The position numbers and the translations under genes were made by a program. Below are positions 1-8,628 of a stretch of DNA of 34,844 nucleotides, in pieces. Under the pieces are notes generated by a model. The model made no database searches. It saw nothing but the letters and a program-made list of their open reading frames with translations, and was not told the origin of the DNA. Source of the stretch: Actinomycetota bacterium (GTDB lineage: Bacteria > Actinomycetota > Actinomycetes > S36-B12); NCBI GenBank assembly GCA_030652695.1, contig JAUSQD010000005.1:1-34844 (forward strand). Reading direction: 5' to 3'. Numbering within the stretch: position 1 is the stretch's first letter; each line of letters opens with the position of its first letter.

Positions 1-605
1 AGTCGCTGCTCGAAATCGGCTCAGGTGCTGGCTTCCTGCGTGAATTCCTGCCGCAGCTCACCACCAGTGAGGTCTTTCCGCTGGAAGGCATCGATCGCGT
101 GGTCGATGCAACAGCGCTGGACTTCGCCGACGAATCGCTCGACACGATCATCATGACCAACGTCATGCATCACATCCCAGACCTCGATGCCTTCTTCACC
201 GAGTCCGAGCGCACTCTGCGCGATGACGGACGCATCGTGATGATCGAGCCGTGGCGCACTCGGTGGTCTGACTTCGTCTACAAGCACCTGCATCACGAGC
301 CATTCGAGCCTGAAGCCAGCGAGTGGCGGTTGCCGCCTGGTGGACCTCTGAGTTCGGCCAATGACGCACTGCCGTGGATTGTCTTTGCGCGTGATCGTGC
401 TCGATTCGAACAGAGCCATCCAGAGCTTCAGGTCGTGTCCATCGAGCCGATGATGCCCGTTTCCTATTTGGCATCAGGTGGTGTCTCCATGCGGGCGCTA
501 CTGCCCGGCAACACCTATCGGGCATTTCGCGCAGTTGAGCGCAAGGTGCTGCGCGAACGCGGAGCCATGTTCGCGCTCATCGAAGTGCACCGACGCAAGC
601 GCTGA
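1..605 (+). CDS. SAM-dependent methyltransferase, 5'-truncated
   Basis: This is the C-terminal part of a class I (Methyltransf_11-like) SAM-dependent methyltransferase; the gene enters from the left edge and the first in-frame codon is at position 3. The frame opens directly with the SAM-binding motif I, LLEIGSGAGFL, so only a short N-terminus is missing. The methyltransferase signatures that follow are an acidic/hydrophobic strand, the MTNVMHHIPD segment (motif IV/post-II region) and then LRDDGRIVMIEPWRT (post-motif strand with the usual Pro-containing turn). The end reads FALIEVHRRKR and then TGA. The substrate cannot be told; by context it could methylate a sugar or a lipid-linked intermediate. 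It converges on the next gene with a 1-bp gap. Confidence 0.85.
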   Translation, partial: SLLEIGSGAGFLREFLPQLTTSEVFPLEGIDRVVDATALDFADESLDTIIMTNVMHHIPDLDAFFTESERTLRDDGRIVMIEPWRTRWSDFVYKHLHHEPFEPEASEWRLPPGGPLSSANDALPWIVFARDRARFEQSHPELQVVSIEPMMPVSYLASGGVSMRALLPGNTYRAFRAVERKVLRERGAMFALIEVHRRKR

Positions 606-606
606 A

Positions 607-2520
607 CTAGCTCAACGGCACGAGATCGTGCACCAGCATCACGTCGTACTGCGATGGCGTGCGCGTGCACCAGCCACTACTGCCATCCAGCGCCTGAGCG
701 CGCAGCGTTTCGTCTGAAACAAAGACCGGGATCACCTCTCCCGTTGCCTGCGACCTGAGATCCAGCACGGTTCCCGGTGGAAGGCGATTGAGGTTCTGCT
801 GCACGTAGTAGGACTGCCCGCTGAACAGAAGCGAGATCTGCGGAGTGCCGATCTTGCGCCAGTCATCTGGGCTGCCGACCGGCAGTTCGGAACCGACCGA
901 AGCGGTGCCGACGACGTCATAGTCCTGCAACACCGGGACATCGCACGAACGCGAGACCTGGACGCTCGGCGACGGCAACCGGCCTTCGATGCCAGCGCCG
1001 ATCACCAGTGCCGCCACAACACAGGCGATCGCGATAGCAGCCCACTTCGGTGCTCGCCGCCAAGGAGCTGATGTCGGCAGCGACTGGGCTTGGCGTTGCC
1101 AGGGCAGGCAGGCAAGAGCGGCCACTGCAGCGACAATGAAGGGCACGTTCTGCACCAGATGTCGCTGAGGCTCAGTGTGACCGACCAGAGCGAAGGTCGC
1201 GGCAGCGCCAAGAATGGCGACGAGTCCAAGAGCCAGCACAAGGGCGACGGTGCTCGACTGATCATCGCGATTGGGCTCATTGTCGTTGCTGTCACTGGCT
1301 TGTGGCGGACCCCGCAGGCGACGGATCCGGAAGAGTCCCATGCACAGCATCGCAAGCAACACCCAGGATGCTGCCCAGACCAGAGTTGCTCCCGCGGTGA
1401 TCAGGCCGCTGGAGCTGTTGAGCAGAGCCGCACGTGCGTCTGCTTTCCAGATCTGCCACGCGGGCGCGATGGGTGTGGCCCACATCTGATTGAGATAGCC
1501 ATCGCTTACAAGGACGCGGGTGTTGACCAGGAGTTGGCGCACCACTGCCTTCGGATTGCCCTTCATGAGCTCGATCGCCTGATCGCGCATGAGCTGGCCA
1601 AACTCCTCTGATTCCAGCGCCAGGCAGGGATCCGCCGTCCACTGCGCCGGTGTAGGGCAGCCAACTTCGGGAGCAAAACGCTCGTAGGCGATCTCCCAAC
1701 TGTCATCTTCAGGCGTGGCTGCGGAGTAAGCGGCAGACCAGAAGTTCGCGGCGTGACCAGCCTGTGTCCACCCGTCATTCATTGCCAGGATGCGCGGCGG
1801 GAGCAGCCACGTGCCAAGAAATACAAATGCGATCGCAAGGGCGGCCCACACCCGCCGGTCGCGCCGCCAAGTCAGCACAATCACCCCGATGGCGAGCGCC
1901 GCGGTGAGCACCGCATTGCCTGGCCTGATCTGGAAGGCCAGAATCGCTGCGCACCCACTGAGCACTCCCCAGCCGATCGCGCGAGTGCGCAGGTAGGTCA
2001 CGATCGCAGCGGCAGAGACAAAGGACAGCCACAGAGTCTGCACCTCTGGACCAACGTAAGTCCCGTAGGAAAGCACCGGCCACAGGCTGAGTGCGTAGAC
2101 GATGAGCAGGCCAATACGTCCGACCGGCATTGCGCGCGCCAAGGCAACGAGAAACCACCACAGCGCAAGGCACACCACGAGCAGCTGGATGAGCACCACT
2201 GCCGCCATGCTTTTCGGTGCAAGCAGGAACAGTGGCGACTGCGCAACGATGGTCAATGGCCGACGCAGGCACCAAGCCATGTTGTACGACTCATCACCCG
2301 CAGCCAAGGCGCTTGCGCATGAGGCCCAGATATTGCTGTCTGACAACGGCACGGTGCTGCCAAGGGTCATCGAGTAACCGAGGCCTACCGCCTGGGCAAG
2401 GATCACCAAGAACACCGGAGCCAGGCACAACCATCCGAGGGTTACCGCACCGAAACTTGCACGAGGCCTGTGCTCGTCTAGTGCTGCTTGTTGTGCAATT
2501 GACTCACTCGCGTTCGTCAC
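607..2520 (-). CDS. Polytopic membrane protein, GT-C-like
   Basis: A protein of about 637 residues with roughly ten or more hydrophobic helices, followed by a soluble C-terminal part of about 115 residues. I place the start at the GTG at 2520, because it overlaps the TGA of the upstream gene as GTGA (translational coupling); a longer frame to 2598 would overlap that gene by 82 bp. After the first membrane helix comes an acidic loop (PLSDSNIWASC) of the kind that carries catalytic Asp residues in GT-C glycosyltransferases. Cysteines in extracytoplasmic-looking loops (near CPTPAQW and DPCLAL, and in the C-terminal domain at SRSC and GWC) suggest disulfides outside the membrane. I do not recognise a named family. 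A polyprenyl-phosphate-sugar-dependent glycosyltransferase is an inference from topology and context. Confidence 0.75.
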   Translation of the reverse strand: MTNASESIAQQAALDEHRPRASFGAVTLGWLCLAPVFLVILAQAVGLGYSMTLGSTVPLSDSNIWASCASALAAGDESYNMAWCLRRPLTIVAQSPLFLLAPKSMAAVVLIQLLVVCLALWWFLVALARAMPVGRIGLLIVYALSLWPVLSYGTYVGPEVQTLWLSFVSAAAIVTYLRTRAIGWGVLSGCAAILAFQIRPGNAVLTAALAIGVIVLTWRRDRRVWAALAIAFVFLGTWLLPPRILAMNDGWTQAGHAANFWSAAYSAATPEDDSWEIAYERFAPEVGCPTPAQWTADPCLALESEEFGQLMRDQAIELMKGNPKAVVRQLLVNTRVLVSDGYLNQMWATPIAPAWQIWKADARAALLNSSSGLITAGATLVWAASWVLLAMLCMGLFRIRRLRGPPQASDSNDNEPNRDDQSSTVALVLALGLVAILGAAATFALVGHTEPQRHLVQNVPFIVAAVAALACLPWQRQAQSLPTSAPWRRAPKWAAIAIACVVAALVIGAGIEGRLPSPSVQVSRSCDVPVLQDYDVVGTASVGSELPVGSPDDWRKIGTPQISLLFSGQSYYVQQNLNRLPPGTVLDLRSQATGEVIPVFVSDETLRAQALDGSSGWCTRTPSQYDVMLVHDLVPLS

Positions 2521-4091
2521 TTGTTGAATACCAGAGCCTGAGGTGGACAGGAAAATAGTTGATATGCCCCAACGGATTTGCCTGGCAGGGCTTTGCACTT
2601 CGCCTTCACATGTGTCAGGGATTCAAGCGCCCATGGATCTGGCCCCACTGTCTTGGTCGCCACGATCAGATCAGGTCCAGCGAGCTCTTCAGCAGTCAAG
2701 GGGAAGCGGTTGTAGCGATTGGTGATCGTGCGCAGGCGCATGCCCGACGCATAGCCCACCGGGATGACGTCGTAGTACGAGCCGAAGACGTAACCGGCGC
2801 CAGCATCGACCAGTGCGTCGGCAAGGTCTTGCTGCCTGGACATCTCATCGACCTTCTCCTGGAAGCGCGCAGGGGCATCGGAGTAGAAGTGCCAGTTGTG
2901 CGTGATGGTCGAGATTGCCATCACGCCGATTGCAATCGCAGCAAGTCCGTTCCCAATCCATCGCTTGGCGAACATGGCAGGCAGCGCACCCACCGACAGC
3001 CAGAGCAAGATGCCCAGCCCCGAGCTGTAGATCCAGACCGGGTCGATGAAGGTGACGAAACCGAACATCGTGATGCTCGCCACTGTCCAGGTCATGGCAA
3101 ATGCAATGGCAATGCTTGGCCTTGTGCGCGACCTCAACGAGCGCACAAGACCAACGATCGTGGTGACGACAATTGCCAGCACCAGAATCCACATGAGCAT
3201 TGACTGCCATCGACCCACGCTTGGATCAGTTGAGGGAGGCAGGCCGAGGCTGTACGGCAACAGAGCTGACATGTAGTCCGGGATGCCATCGAGCCCCAGA
3301 ATCGAAGCGCCAATTGAACGGTAGTAGCCCATGGCGATGAACGCTCCGTGCGATGGATCCCAGGTGTTGACCCCAGCATTGACGACATAGCTGATCGCAG
3401 CAGGCAACGCGCCAACAGCTGCTCCAGCTGCAGTCAGCAGCAGTGTCGAAAGTGACCAACGTGAGCGAAGCAGGACAAGCGCAACGATCGGAACAAGGAG
3501 CAGGATGATCGCGGGGTGCGCGTAGAAGCCCAGTCCGAGCAGGAGTCCGGCCAGCAGTGACGAACCAAACCAGCGATTCTTCGACGGTTCCGGGCCGGGG
3601 GTCTGGAGCACATATGCCAGCACCATCGCGCCAGCGACGACGAGCAGCCAGGCCATGTCCCAGTTCGGCTGCAGCCACCAGACTCCAACGGTGTTCCCCT
3701 CAGCTCCCAGCAGCCCATGAAGAATGGTCGGGCCCACGGCCACTGCAGCCAGGAATGCCCAACGGGCGGCATTGGGAAACAAGGCAAGAAAGAGCTTGGC
3801 AACGAGAAAGCCAGTGATGAAGGCCAATACTGGGCGAATTGCGGCATTGGCGAAGTAGTTGCCAGGCGACAGCCATTCGGCCAGCAATGTGGCCGGGTAC
3901 TCCAGTGGCCCGCCGTGCTTCTGCCCCGGGAAGGCCAGCACGATTCTTGGGTCGGTGAGCAGGGATTGGGCCTGAATGCCGTCAGCGAGGATGTCCTGGT
4001 TCGGGATGACCGTGAGCCATCCAAGAAATGCCCAGGCAAAGCAGAAGAGTCCTGAGGTGAGTTCGAACCACTGCCGGCGGATCCGGCTCAT
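2517..4091 (-). CDS. Polytopic membrane protein, GT-C glycosyltransferase-like
   Basis: This is a 524-residue integral membrane protein with about 11-12 hydrophobic segments starting around residue 12. The first periplasmic-type loop (about residues 30-80) holds NQDILADG and KHGGPLEYP, acidic residues placed as in PMT/ArnT-like GT-C enzymes. Later come the segments NWDMAWLLVV and GFYAHPAIILLLVP, again typical in style of GT39/GT83-like proteins, but the match is to topology rather than to a defined motif. The C-terminal part (from about 400) is soluble. The ATG start is supported by AGGA at 4098-4101 on the minus strand, 6 nt upstream. It is the first gene of a two-gene operon with the membrane protein downstream (4-bp GTGA overlap). 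Confidence 0.78.
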   Translation of the reverse strand: MSRIRRQWFELTSGLFCFAWAFLGWLTVIPNQDILADGIQAQSLLTDPRIVLAFPGQKHGGPLEYPATLLAEWLSPGNYFANAAIRPVLAFITGFLVAKLFLALFPNAARWAFLAAVAVGPTILHGLLGAEGNTVGVWWLQPNWDMAWLLVVAGAMVLAYVLQTPGPEPSKNRWFGSSLLAGLLLGLGFYAHPAIILLLVPIVALVLLRSRWSLSTLLLTAAGAAVGALPAAISYVVNAGVNTWDPSHGAFIAMGYYRSIGASILGLDGIPDYMSALLPYSLGLPPSTDPSVGRWQSMLMWILVLAIVVTTIVGLVRSLRSRTRPSIAIAFAMTWTVASITMFGFVTFIDPVWIYSSGLGILLWLSVGALPAMFAKRWIGNGLAAIAIGVMAISTITHNWHFYSDAPARFQEKVDEMSRQQDLADALVDAGAGYVFGSYYDVIPVGYASGMRLRTITNRYNRFPLTAEELAGPDLIVATKTVGPDPWALESLTHVKAKCKALPGKSVGAYQLFSCPPQALVFNK

Positions 4092-4253
4092 GTGGGGTCC
4101 TGAATCTGCACCGCCGCAGTCTCACAGACGAAGGGGCCGAAATCGTCATGCACGCCCAAGATTGGCGTGGTGGCCCAGACCAATGAAGCGCGCAACTGCT
4201 GGCGTTGCGGCGATATGCTCCCCTGCCAAATCACTCTTCAGATCGGATCCGTC
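4092..4253. other. Divergent intergenic spacer
   Basis: This is the longest gene-free stretch in the window (162 bp). It lies between two divergently transcribed operons and so must hold both promoters. I see no convincing -35/-10 pair, no riboswitch-like conserved structure and no terminator. A TATGCT at 4214-4219 could be a -10 for the rightward operon but has no recognisable -35. Part of it could be coding if the rightward gene starts at the GTG at 4167. Confidence 0.5.
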
Positions 4254-5084
4254 ATGACAACTGCGGACACGGAAACAGAAGCCCAGGCAGTGCTCCATCA
4301 GGCACTCGAATGCCTGATCAAGGGCTCTCCGAACCCGATCGTGGGGCCTCACACCGCCACGTGGTCTGAGCGCTGCGTGGAGGTGCCCTGGGTCGCCGGG
4401 CATCTCACCGCTGCAAAGCGGCTGCTCGATGTGGGCTACGCCATGGCCCCGCCTGAGTGGATGGGTGTGCTGTTGGCCACTCAAGACCGCGGAACCGCGT
4501 TGACGGGCATCGACATTGTGGATCCGCAGCGGGTGCGAACCCGCTACCCGGCAGAGATGGTCGACCAGGTGTTGGCCACCACAGTGCGCGTGGAGAGCAT
4601 CCTTGATGCCCAGCCAAGCAGCGGCACCTACGACACCATCACCTGTGTTTCCACCCTCGAGCACATCGGTTTCGATATTGCGACCCCGCCGGAGACGACT
4701 GACACCGTGTTCGTGCGAGCCCAGCGCGCGGAGGATGCATCTGCCACCCGTGATCCCAACACCGACCGCGACTTCTTGGATGCTGTCGCGCGGCTCCTTT
4801 CCCCAGGCGGTTCGCTGTTGCTGTCGGTTCCGGCCGGACGTGGTGGGGCGATCCTGCATCAGGACTCACTGGGACTGTTCACCTACCAGTTCGAGTACGG
4901 CACTGCCCACTGGAGAGCAGTGACGTCTGATCCCCGCTTCGAGCTTGAGCTCGAGACCTTCTTCCGGCATGACGAGACGTCCGGCTGGGAAGAGGTCGGC
5001 ACCTTTGATGAAATGACGGGTCAATCAAGCGCCATGAGACCCTTTGCCACGGCCTGCGCCATGGCGCGCATGACCCTCCGCTAA
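4254..5084 (+). CDS. SAM-dependent methyltransferase-like protein
   Basis: A protein of about 276 residues of the class I methyltransferase fold. From the ATG at 4254 (MTTADTETEA), the visible elements are the motif I region RLLDVGYAMAPPEWM (a degenerate GxG), an acidic strand end LTGIDIVDP, then TYDTITCVSTLEHIGFD (motif IV region) and ARLLSPGGSLLLSVPAG (late strand). A loop of about 35 charged residues sits between the last two, which is unusual. The in-frame GTG at 4167 would add 29 residues rich in Cys with no conserved look, and neither start has a clear Shine-Dalgarno. It leads the operon with the PseB-type dehydratase (20-bp gap), which suggests a role in making or methylating the glycan. 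Confidence 0.7.
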   Translation: MTTADTETEAQAVLHQALECLIKGSPNPIVGPHTATWSERCVEVPWVAGHLTAAKRLLDVGYAMAPPEWMGVLLATQDRGTALTGIDIVDPQRVRTRYPAEMVDQVLATTVRVESILDAQPSSGTYDTITCVSTLEHIGFDIATPPETTDTVFVRAQRAEDASATRDPNTDRDFLDAVARLLSPGGSLLLSVPAGRGGAILHQDSLGLFTYQFEYGTAHWRAVTSDPRFELELETFFRHDETSGWEEVGTFDEMTGQSSAMRPFATACAMARMTLR

Positions 5085-5104
5085 TCGTCTAACAGGGAGC
5101 ACGC

Positions 5105-6091
5105 ATGTCCAGCAGTCTCGAGAATGCCTCGATCCTCATCACTGGGGGAACAGGCTCCTTCGGGCGTGCCTTCTTGGACACCGTGCTGAGCGAGCACTCA
5201 CCCCGCAGAGTCGTGATCTTCTCTCGTGACGAGCTGAAGCAGTACGAGATGCGCCAGATCTGGGGCGAGGACTCGCGCGTGCGCTTCTTCATCGGCGACA
5301 TCCGAGATCTTGAACGCCTCACCGTGGCTCTGCGTGGCGTGGACATCGTCATCCATGCAGCCGCGCTCAAGCAGGTCGACACAGCTGAATACAACCCGAT
5401 GGAATACGTCAAGACGAACATCCTTGGATCTGAAAATGTGATCCAGGCGTCCATGGCAGCCGGGGTGAAGAAAGTCGTGGCACTGTCCACCGACAAGGCC
5501 TCATCGCCTGTCAATCTCTACGGCGCCACCAAACTCACCGCCGACAAGCTCTTCATCTCCAGCAACCACTACGCCGCCGCATGGGGCACTGTCTGCTCGG
5601 TCGTCAGATACGGCAACGTGATGGGCAGCCGTGGCTCAGTCATCCCGCTGTTTCGCAGACTGGCCGCAGCGGGCATGCCCCTGCCAGTCACTGACACCCG
5701 GATGACCCGCTTTTGGATCACCCTTCCCCAGGCTGTGCAGTTCGTGCTCGACTGCCTGGACGATATGCAAGGCGGCGAGCTCTATGTGCCCCGCATTCCC
5801 AGCATGCATGTTGTGGACTTGGCAGAGGCCATCGCACCCGGCACCGATCTTGTCGAGGTCGGCATCAGGCCTGGTGAGAAATTGCACGAGGAGATGATCT
5901 CCACCGAGGACTCACGACGAACCCTGCTGCAGGACGGCCGCTACGTCGTGCTGCCGACCCTTGCCGGCTGGGGGTTCACAGCACCTGAAGGGCAGCCCGT
6001 TCCGGATGGATTCAGTTACACCTCGGAGTCCAATGACCTGTGGTTGAGTGCTGAGCAGCTGCGCGAACTCATCGGAGAACTCCACGACTGA
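5105..6091 (+). CDS. pseB: UDP-GlcNAc 4,6-dehydratase (inverting), PseB type
   Basis: This is a soluble extended SDR enzyme of 328 residues, the length of PseB rather than of the long membrane-bound PglF/CapD type. The NAD-binding motif GGTGSFG is at residues 14-20. The family hallmark FSRDELKQYEM is at 39-49, and AAALKQVDTAEYNP at 85-98. The STDK motif starts at 128 and the catalytic Y139/K143 pair lies in NLYGATK. PseB turns UDP-GlcNAc into UDP-2-acetamido-2,6-dideoxy-beta-L-arabino-hexos-4-ulose, the first step to pseudaminic acid. AGGGAG at 5094-5099, 5 nt before the ATG, is a strong ribosome binding site. The partner aminotransferase PseC is not next to it; a class III aminotransferase encoded on the other strand 1.2 kb away is the likely substitute. 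Related inverting dehydratases (FnlA, CapE) feed L-FucNAc routes, a possible alternative. Confidence 0.92.
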   Translation: MSSSLENASILITGGTGSFGRAFLDTVLSEHSPRRVVIFSRDELKQYEMRQIWGEDSRVRFFIGDIRDLERLTVALRGVDIVIHAAALKQVDTAEYNPMEYVKTNILGSENVIQASMAAGVKKVVALSTDKASSPVNLYGATKLTADKLFISSNHYAAAWGTVCSVVRYGNVMGSRGSVIPLFRRLAAAGMPLPVTDTRMTRFWITLPQAVQFVLDCLDDMQGGELYVPRIPSMHVVDLAEAIAPGTDLVEVGIRPGEKLHEEMISTEDSRRTLLQDGRYVVLPTLAGWGFTAPEGQPVPDGFSYTSESNDLWLSAEQLRELIGELHD

Positions 6092-6101
6092 GGCGGCAGT
6101 T

Positions 6102-7346
6102 ATGGTGCATGGCATGCCCGGCATCCATAACCTCGTGAAGCAACGGGCCGTCTATGCCTGGCTGGCCTTTGCCATACCGCCCATTGCCATCTTCGGGCAC
6201 GCTCTATCCCCCGGCACGGTCGTCTTCAAGGCCCAGACTCTGGGAATCGTGCTGGCGTTGGCGCTGACCTTGGTCTGCGTGCTGCTGTGGCTGCCCTACA
6301 GGGCACAGGGACGACTTCCGCGGATCGTGGTCTGGACGATGCTCGCCATCATCGCTGCCTGGCTGATCCAGATTCTGCGGATACAAGCCGACGGCGCTTT
6401 GTTCAATGTCAGCACCTTCTGCCTCCCGGCATTGCTGATCCTGCTGTTGCTCAAACCACCGTCGCCAGCGGACATCCGCATTGCAGGCCTGGCCCTGTTC
6501 TATGCCGTGGCGATCATTGCGCTGATCAGCTTGCCATTGGGGATCTTCGGGGTCATGCCCAACGGCTTCGAAGGAGCCGACAACGGCGTGTGCCGGCTCG
6601 CAGCGCTGTGCGATCTCGTCAACAACCTGAATCGCTGGTCTGGGCCATTTGGCAGCGTCAACTATGCAGCACCCATGGGAGCCGCACTCATCGTGTACGG
6701 AGCTGTCCAGCGGCGTCATCATGCCTGGATTCTGGTCAGCACGGGTGTCCTCGTGATGGTGCTCAGCCAAGGTCGAACCGCCTTGTTCGCAGCAGTCGCA
6801 GGGCTCGCTGTGGTCGTGCTCTTCAGCCAGCGGGTGTCACAGTGGCCGAATCGGCGGGCCATTCGCGTCGGCAGCGTGCTTGGCCTGCTCTTCGCCGGGT
6901 TGATGTACATGCTGCTCTTTGACCCATCGTTGAACGGGCGAGTGGGCATCTGGGAAGACCTCCTGCGGCTGTGGCGGACCGAGCCGTGGACTGGCCTGGG
7001 AAGCTCAGGCATCACTGCAAACGTTGAACAGGCTCAAGGCGTGGGTATGGCCTTGCATGCCCACAGCGTTGTCTTGGATCAACTGATTCGCTGGGGCCCC
7101 GGTCAGGCCCTTTTGACGATTGCAATATTGGTGCTGATTGTGATCGCTGCAGCGCGCGCACTACCTACTGCGGGCCGCGGCCCGGTGGCTGTGGCGGTGA
7201 CTGTGGTCGTGGCCGGACTCGTGGAGACGATGCACGACTGGACCTACTGGTCGATCATCATGGCCATGCTGGTGTGGTCACTGGTGTCGTACATGCACGA
7301 TCGAGCGCCGACAGTAGAAGCGGAAGCTGTCAGCTCCTCAGTTTGA
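6102..7346 (+). CDS. O-antigen ligase/polymerase family membrane protein (Wzy_C)
   Basis: An integral membrane protein of about 414 residues with about 10-12 helices. It carries the Wzy_C (PF04932) pattern: LSQGRTALFAAVAGL (about 221-235; the Arg is the usual conserved residue), then GRVGIWEDLLRLW and PWTGLGSSG in the large extracytoplasmic loop, and HAHSVVLDQLIRWG (about 319-332) with the conserved His. The family either polymerises repeat units (Wzy) or transfers a glycan from undecaprenyl pyrophosphate to an acceptor (WaaL/PglL); sequence alone does not separate the two. The start is taken at 6102 with GAGG about 8 nt upstream; an ATG at 6048 would overlap the dehydratase gene by 44 bp. 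The 3' end overlaps the convergent aminotransferase gene by 17 bp. Confidence 0.85.
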   Translation: MVHGMPGIHNLVKQRAVYAWLAFAIPPIAIFGHALSPGTVVFKAQTLGIVLALALTLVCVLLWLPYRAQGRLPRIVVWTMLAIIAAWLIQILRIQADGALFNVSTFCLPALLILLLLKPPSPADIRIAGLALFYAVAIIALISLPLGIFGVMPNGFEGADNGVCRLAALCDLVNNLNRWSGPFGSVNYAAPMGAALIVYGAVQRRHHAWILVSTGVLVMVLSQGRTALFAAVAGLAVVVLFSQRVSQWPNRRAIRVGSVLGLLFAGLMYMLLFDPSLNGRVGIWEDLLRLWRTEPWTGLGSSGITANVEQAQGVGMALHAHSVVLDQLIRWGPGQALLTIAILVLIVIAAARALPTAGRGPVAVAVTVVVAGLVETMHDWTYWSIIMAMLVWSLVSYMHDRAPTVEAEAVSSSV

Positions 7347-8628
7347 ACAACGGCACAAGAGTTGCGCATTCCAGCCGAGACACCACATCACCATCAACCA
7401 GCGCGGTCTCAATCAAGTCCAAGGCTTGGGCATACACGCGTGCGACATGCGCGATGTCCTCGTCAGTGAATGCCGTGGTCACATCATGGGTGTTCAACAC
7501 CAGCACCCCGCGGCGCAGCACTTCCTGCATGAACAAGGTCTTGACCTCGTTCAGGGTGTTGGCGTCATCGATCGACCACTGCATGAACGTCCATGCCGGA
7601 TGGCCGCTGAACTGCAGAAACTCGTGCGACTGAGGTGAGCGCTCATGATCAATCGCCGCAACCAGGCGCTCGCCAATGTCAGCCATCTGCTTGGTCGGCT
7701 CGCCGGTGGCCATGCGCGCAAGCACCACGCTTGCGGCAGTCAGCGAGAGAGTCTCGCCGCCGTAGGTGCCGGAGAAGAAGATGTCCTCCATCAGCATCAT
7801 CAGCTCGCGCCGACCTGTCACGGCTGACAGTGGAAAGCCATTGGCGATGCCCTTGCCAAAGGCTGCGAGATCGGGGGTCACGCCGAAGTACTCCTGCGCC
7901 CCGCCTGGTGCGAAGCGGAATCCGGTGAGCATCTCGTCGAAGACGAGCACGATGCCATGGCGATGCGTCAGCTCGCGGATGCCCTCGAGGTAGCCAGGAT
8001 CGGGGAAGGTGGAGGTCATCGGCTCCATGATGAGTGCAGCGATCGCATCTGGATGGGCGGCGATCGTTCGCTCGACAGCGTCGAGGTTGTTGTACGGAAC
8101 GGCGTGGGTGAGTGCGCTCGTGGCCTGAGGGACTCCAAGGTTGCGGGTGGTGCTGCCGATGTACCAGTCCTGCCAGCCGTGATAGCCACAGGCAATGACA
8201 TGGTCGCGACCAGTAGCCGCACGAGCCAGGCGAATGGCAGCGGACGTGGCATCGGTGCCGTTCTTGGCAAAGCGCACCATCTCCGCACAGGGCACGATGT
8301 CGACCAGCTGCGATGCCACCTGCTCTTCAATGGGATGCGACAAGGACAGCGTGACGCCAGACTCCAGTTGACGCGTCACTGCCTCTGTGATCTCCGCATC
8401 GCCGTAGCCGAGCACCACTGCCCCAAGTGAGCTGACGAGGTCGACATATTCATGGCCATCGACATCCCAGGTATGACTACCGTGCGATCGCACAGCGAAA
8501 AGCGGAGCGGCCCCCACTGGATACTGCGTTCGCGATTTACTGAAGGTCTGTGCCCCAAGCGGGATCACCTGCTCTGCTCGTGCCAACTGCTCCAGGGATC
8601 GTGCGTATCGCTGTACGAGATCACGCAT
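7330..8628 (-). CDS. Class III PLP aminotransferase, GSA-aminomutase-like
   Basis: A protein of about 432 residues of the class III aminotransferase family, closest in pattern to glutamate-1-semialdehyde 2,1-aminomutase. Visible motifs: VRFAKNGTDATSAAIRLARAATG (phosphate-binding region), the CGYHGWQDW segment (aromatic stacking on PLP), VLVFDEMLTGFR with the PLP-pyridine Asp (about residue 231), and AFGKGIANGFPLSA with the Schiff-base lysine at about 259. I prefer the ATG at 8628, which has GGAG exactly 6 nt upstream and overlaps the cytidylyltransferase gene by 8 bp, over a TTG at 8646. Heme synthesis is unlikely as the role, because the gene sits in an operon with a sugar cytidylyltransferase and an aldo/keto reductase. 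I infer that it aminates a keto-sugar, possibly the PseB product. Confidence 0.88.
   Translation of the reverse strand: MRDLVQRYARSLEQLARAEQVIPLGAQTFSKSRTQYPVGAAPLFAVRSHGSHTWDVDGHEYVDLVSSLGAVVLGYGDAEITEAVTRQLESGVTLSLSHPIEEQVASQLVDIVPCAEMVRFAKNGTDATSAAIRLARAATGRDHVIACGYHGWQDWYIGSTTRNLGVPQATSALTHAVPYNNLDAVERTIAAHPDAIAALIMEPMTSTFPDPGYLEGIRELTHRHGIVLVFDEMLTGFRFAPGGAQEYFGVTPDLAAFGKGIANGFPLSAVTGRRELMMLMEDIFFSGTYGGETLSLTAASVVLARMATGEPTKQMADIGERLVAAIDHERSPQSHEFLQFSGHPAWTFMQWSIDDANTLNEVKTLFMQEVLRRGVLVLNTHDVTTAFTDEDIAHVARVYAQALDLIETALVDGDVVSRLECATLVPLFKLRS

Noticed and set aside
1753-2322. A 189-codon open frame on the plus strand
   Set aside because: It lies fully inside the membrane protein gene on the minus strand and its translation is rich in Arg, His and Cys without domain features; it is a shadow frame of a GC-rich gene.
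4167-4253. N-terminal extension of the methyltransferase from a GTG at 4167
   Set aside because: The extra 29 residues contain several Cys with no conserved pattern and no ribosome site; the ATG at 4254 gives a more natural N-terminus. I cannot exclude the longer form.
7330-8628. Assignment of the aminotransferase as hemL (heme synthesis)
   Set aside because: The family match is to GSAM, but the operon (aldo/keto reductase, CMP-sugar synthetase) and the locus argue for a sugar role.
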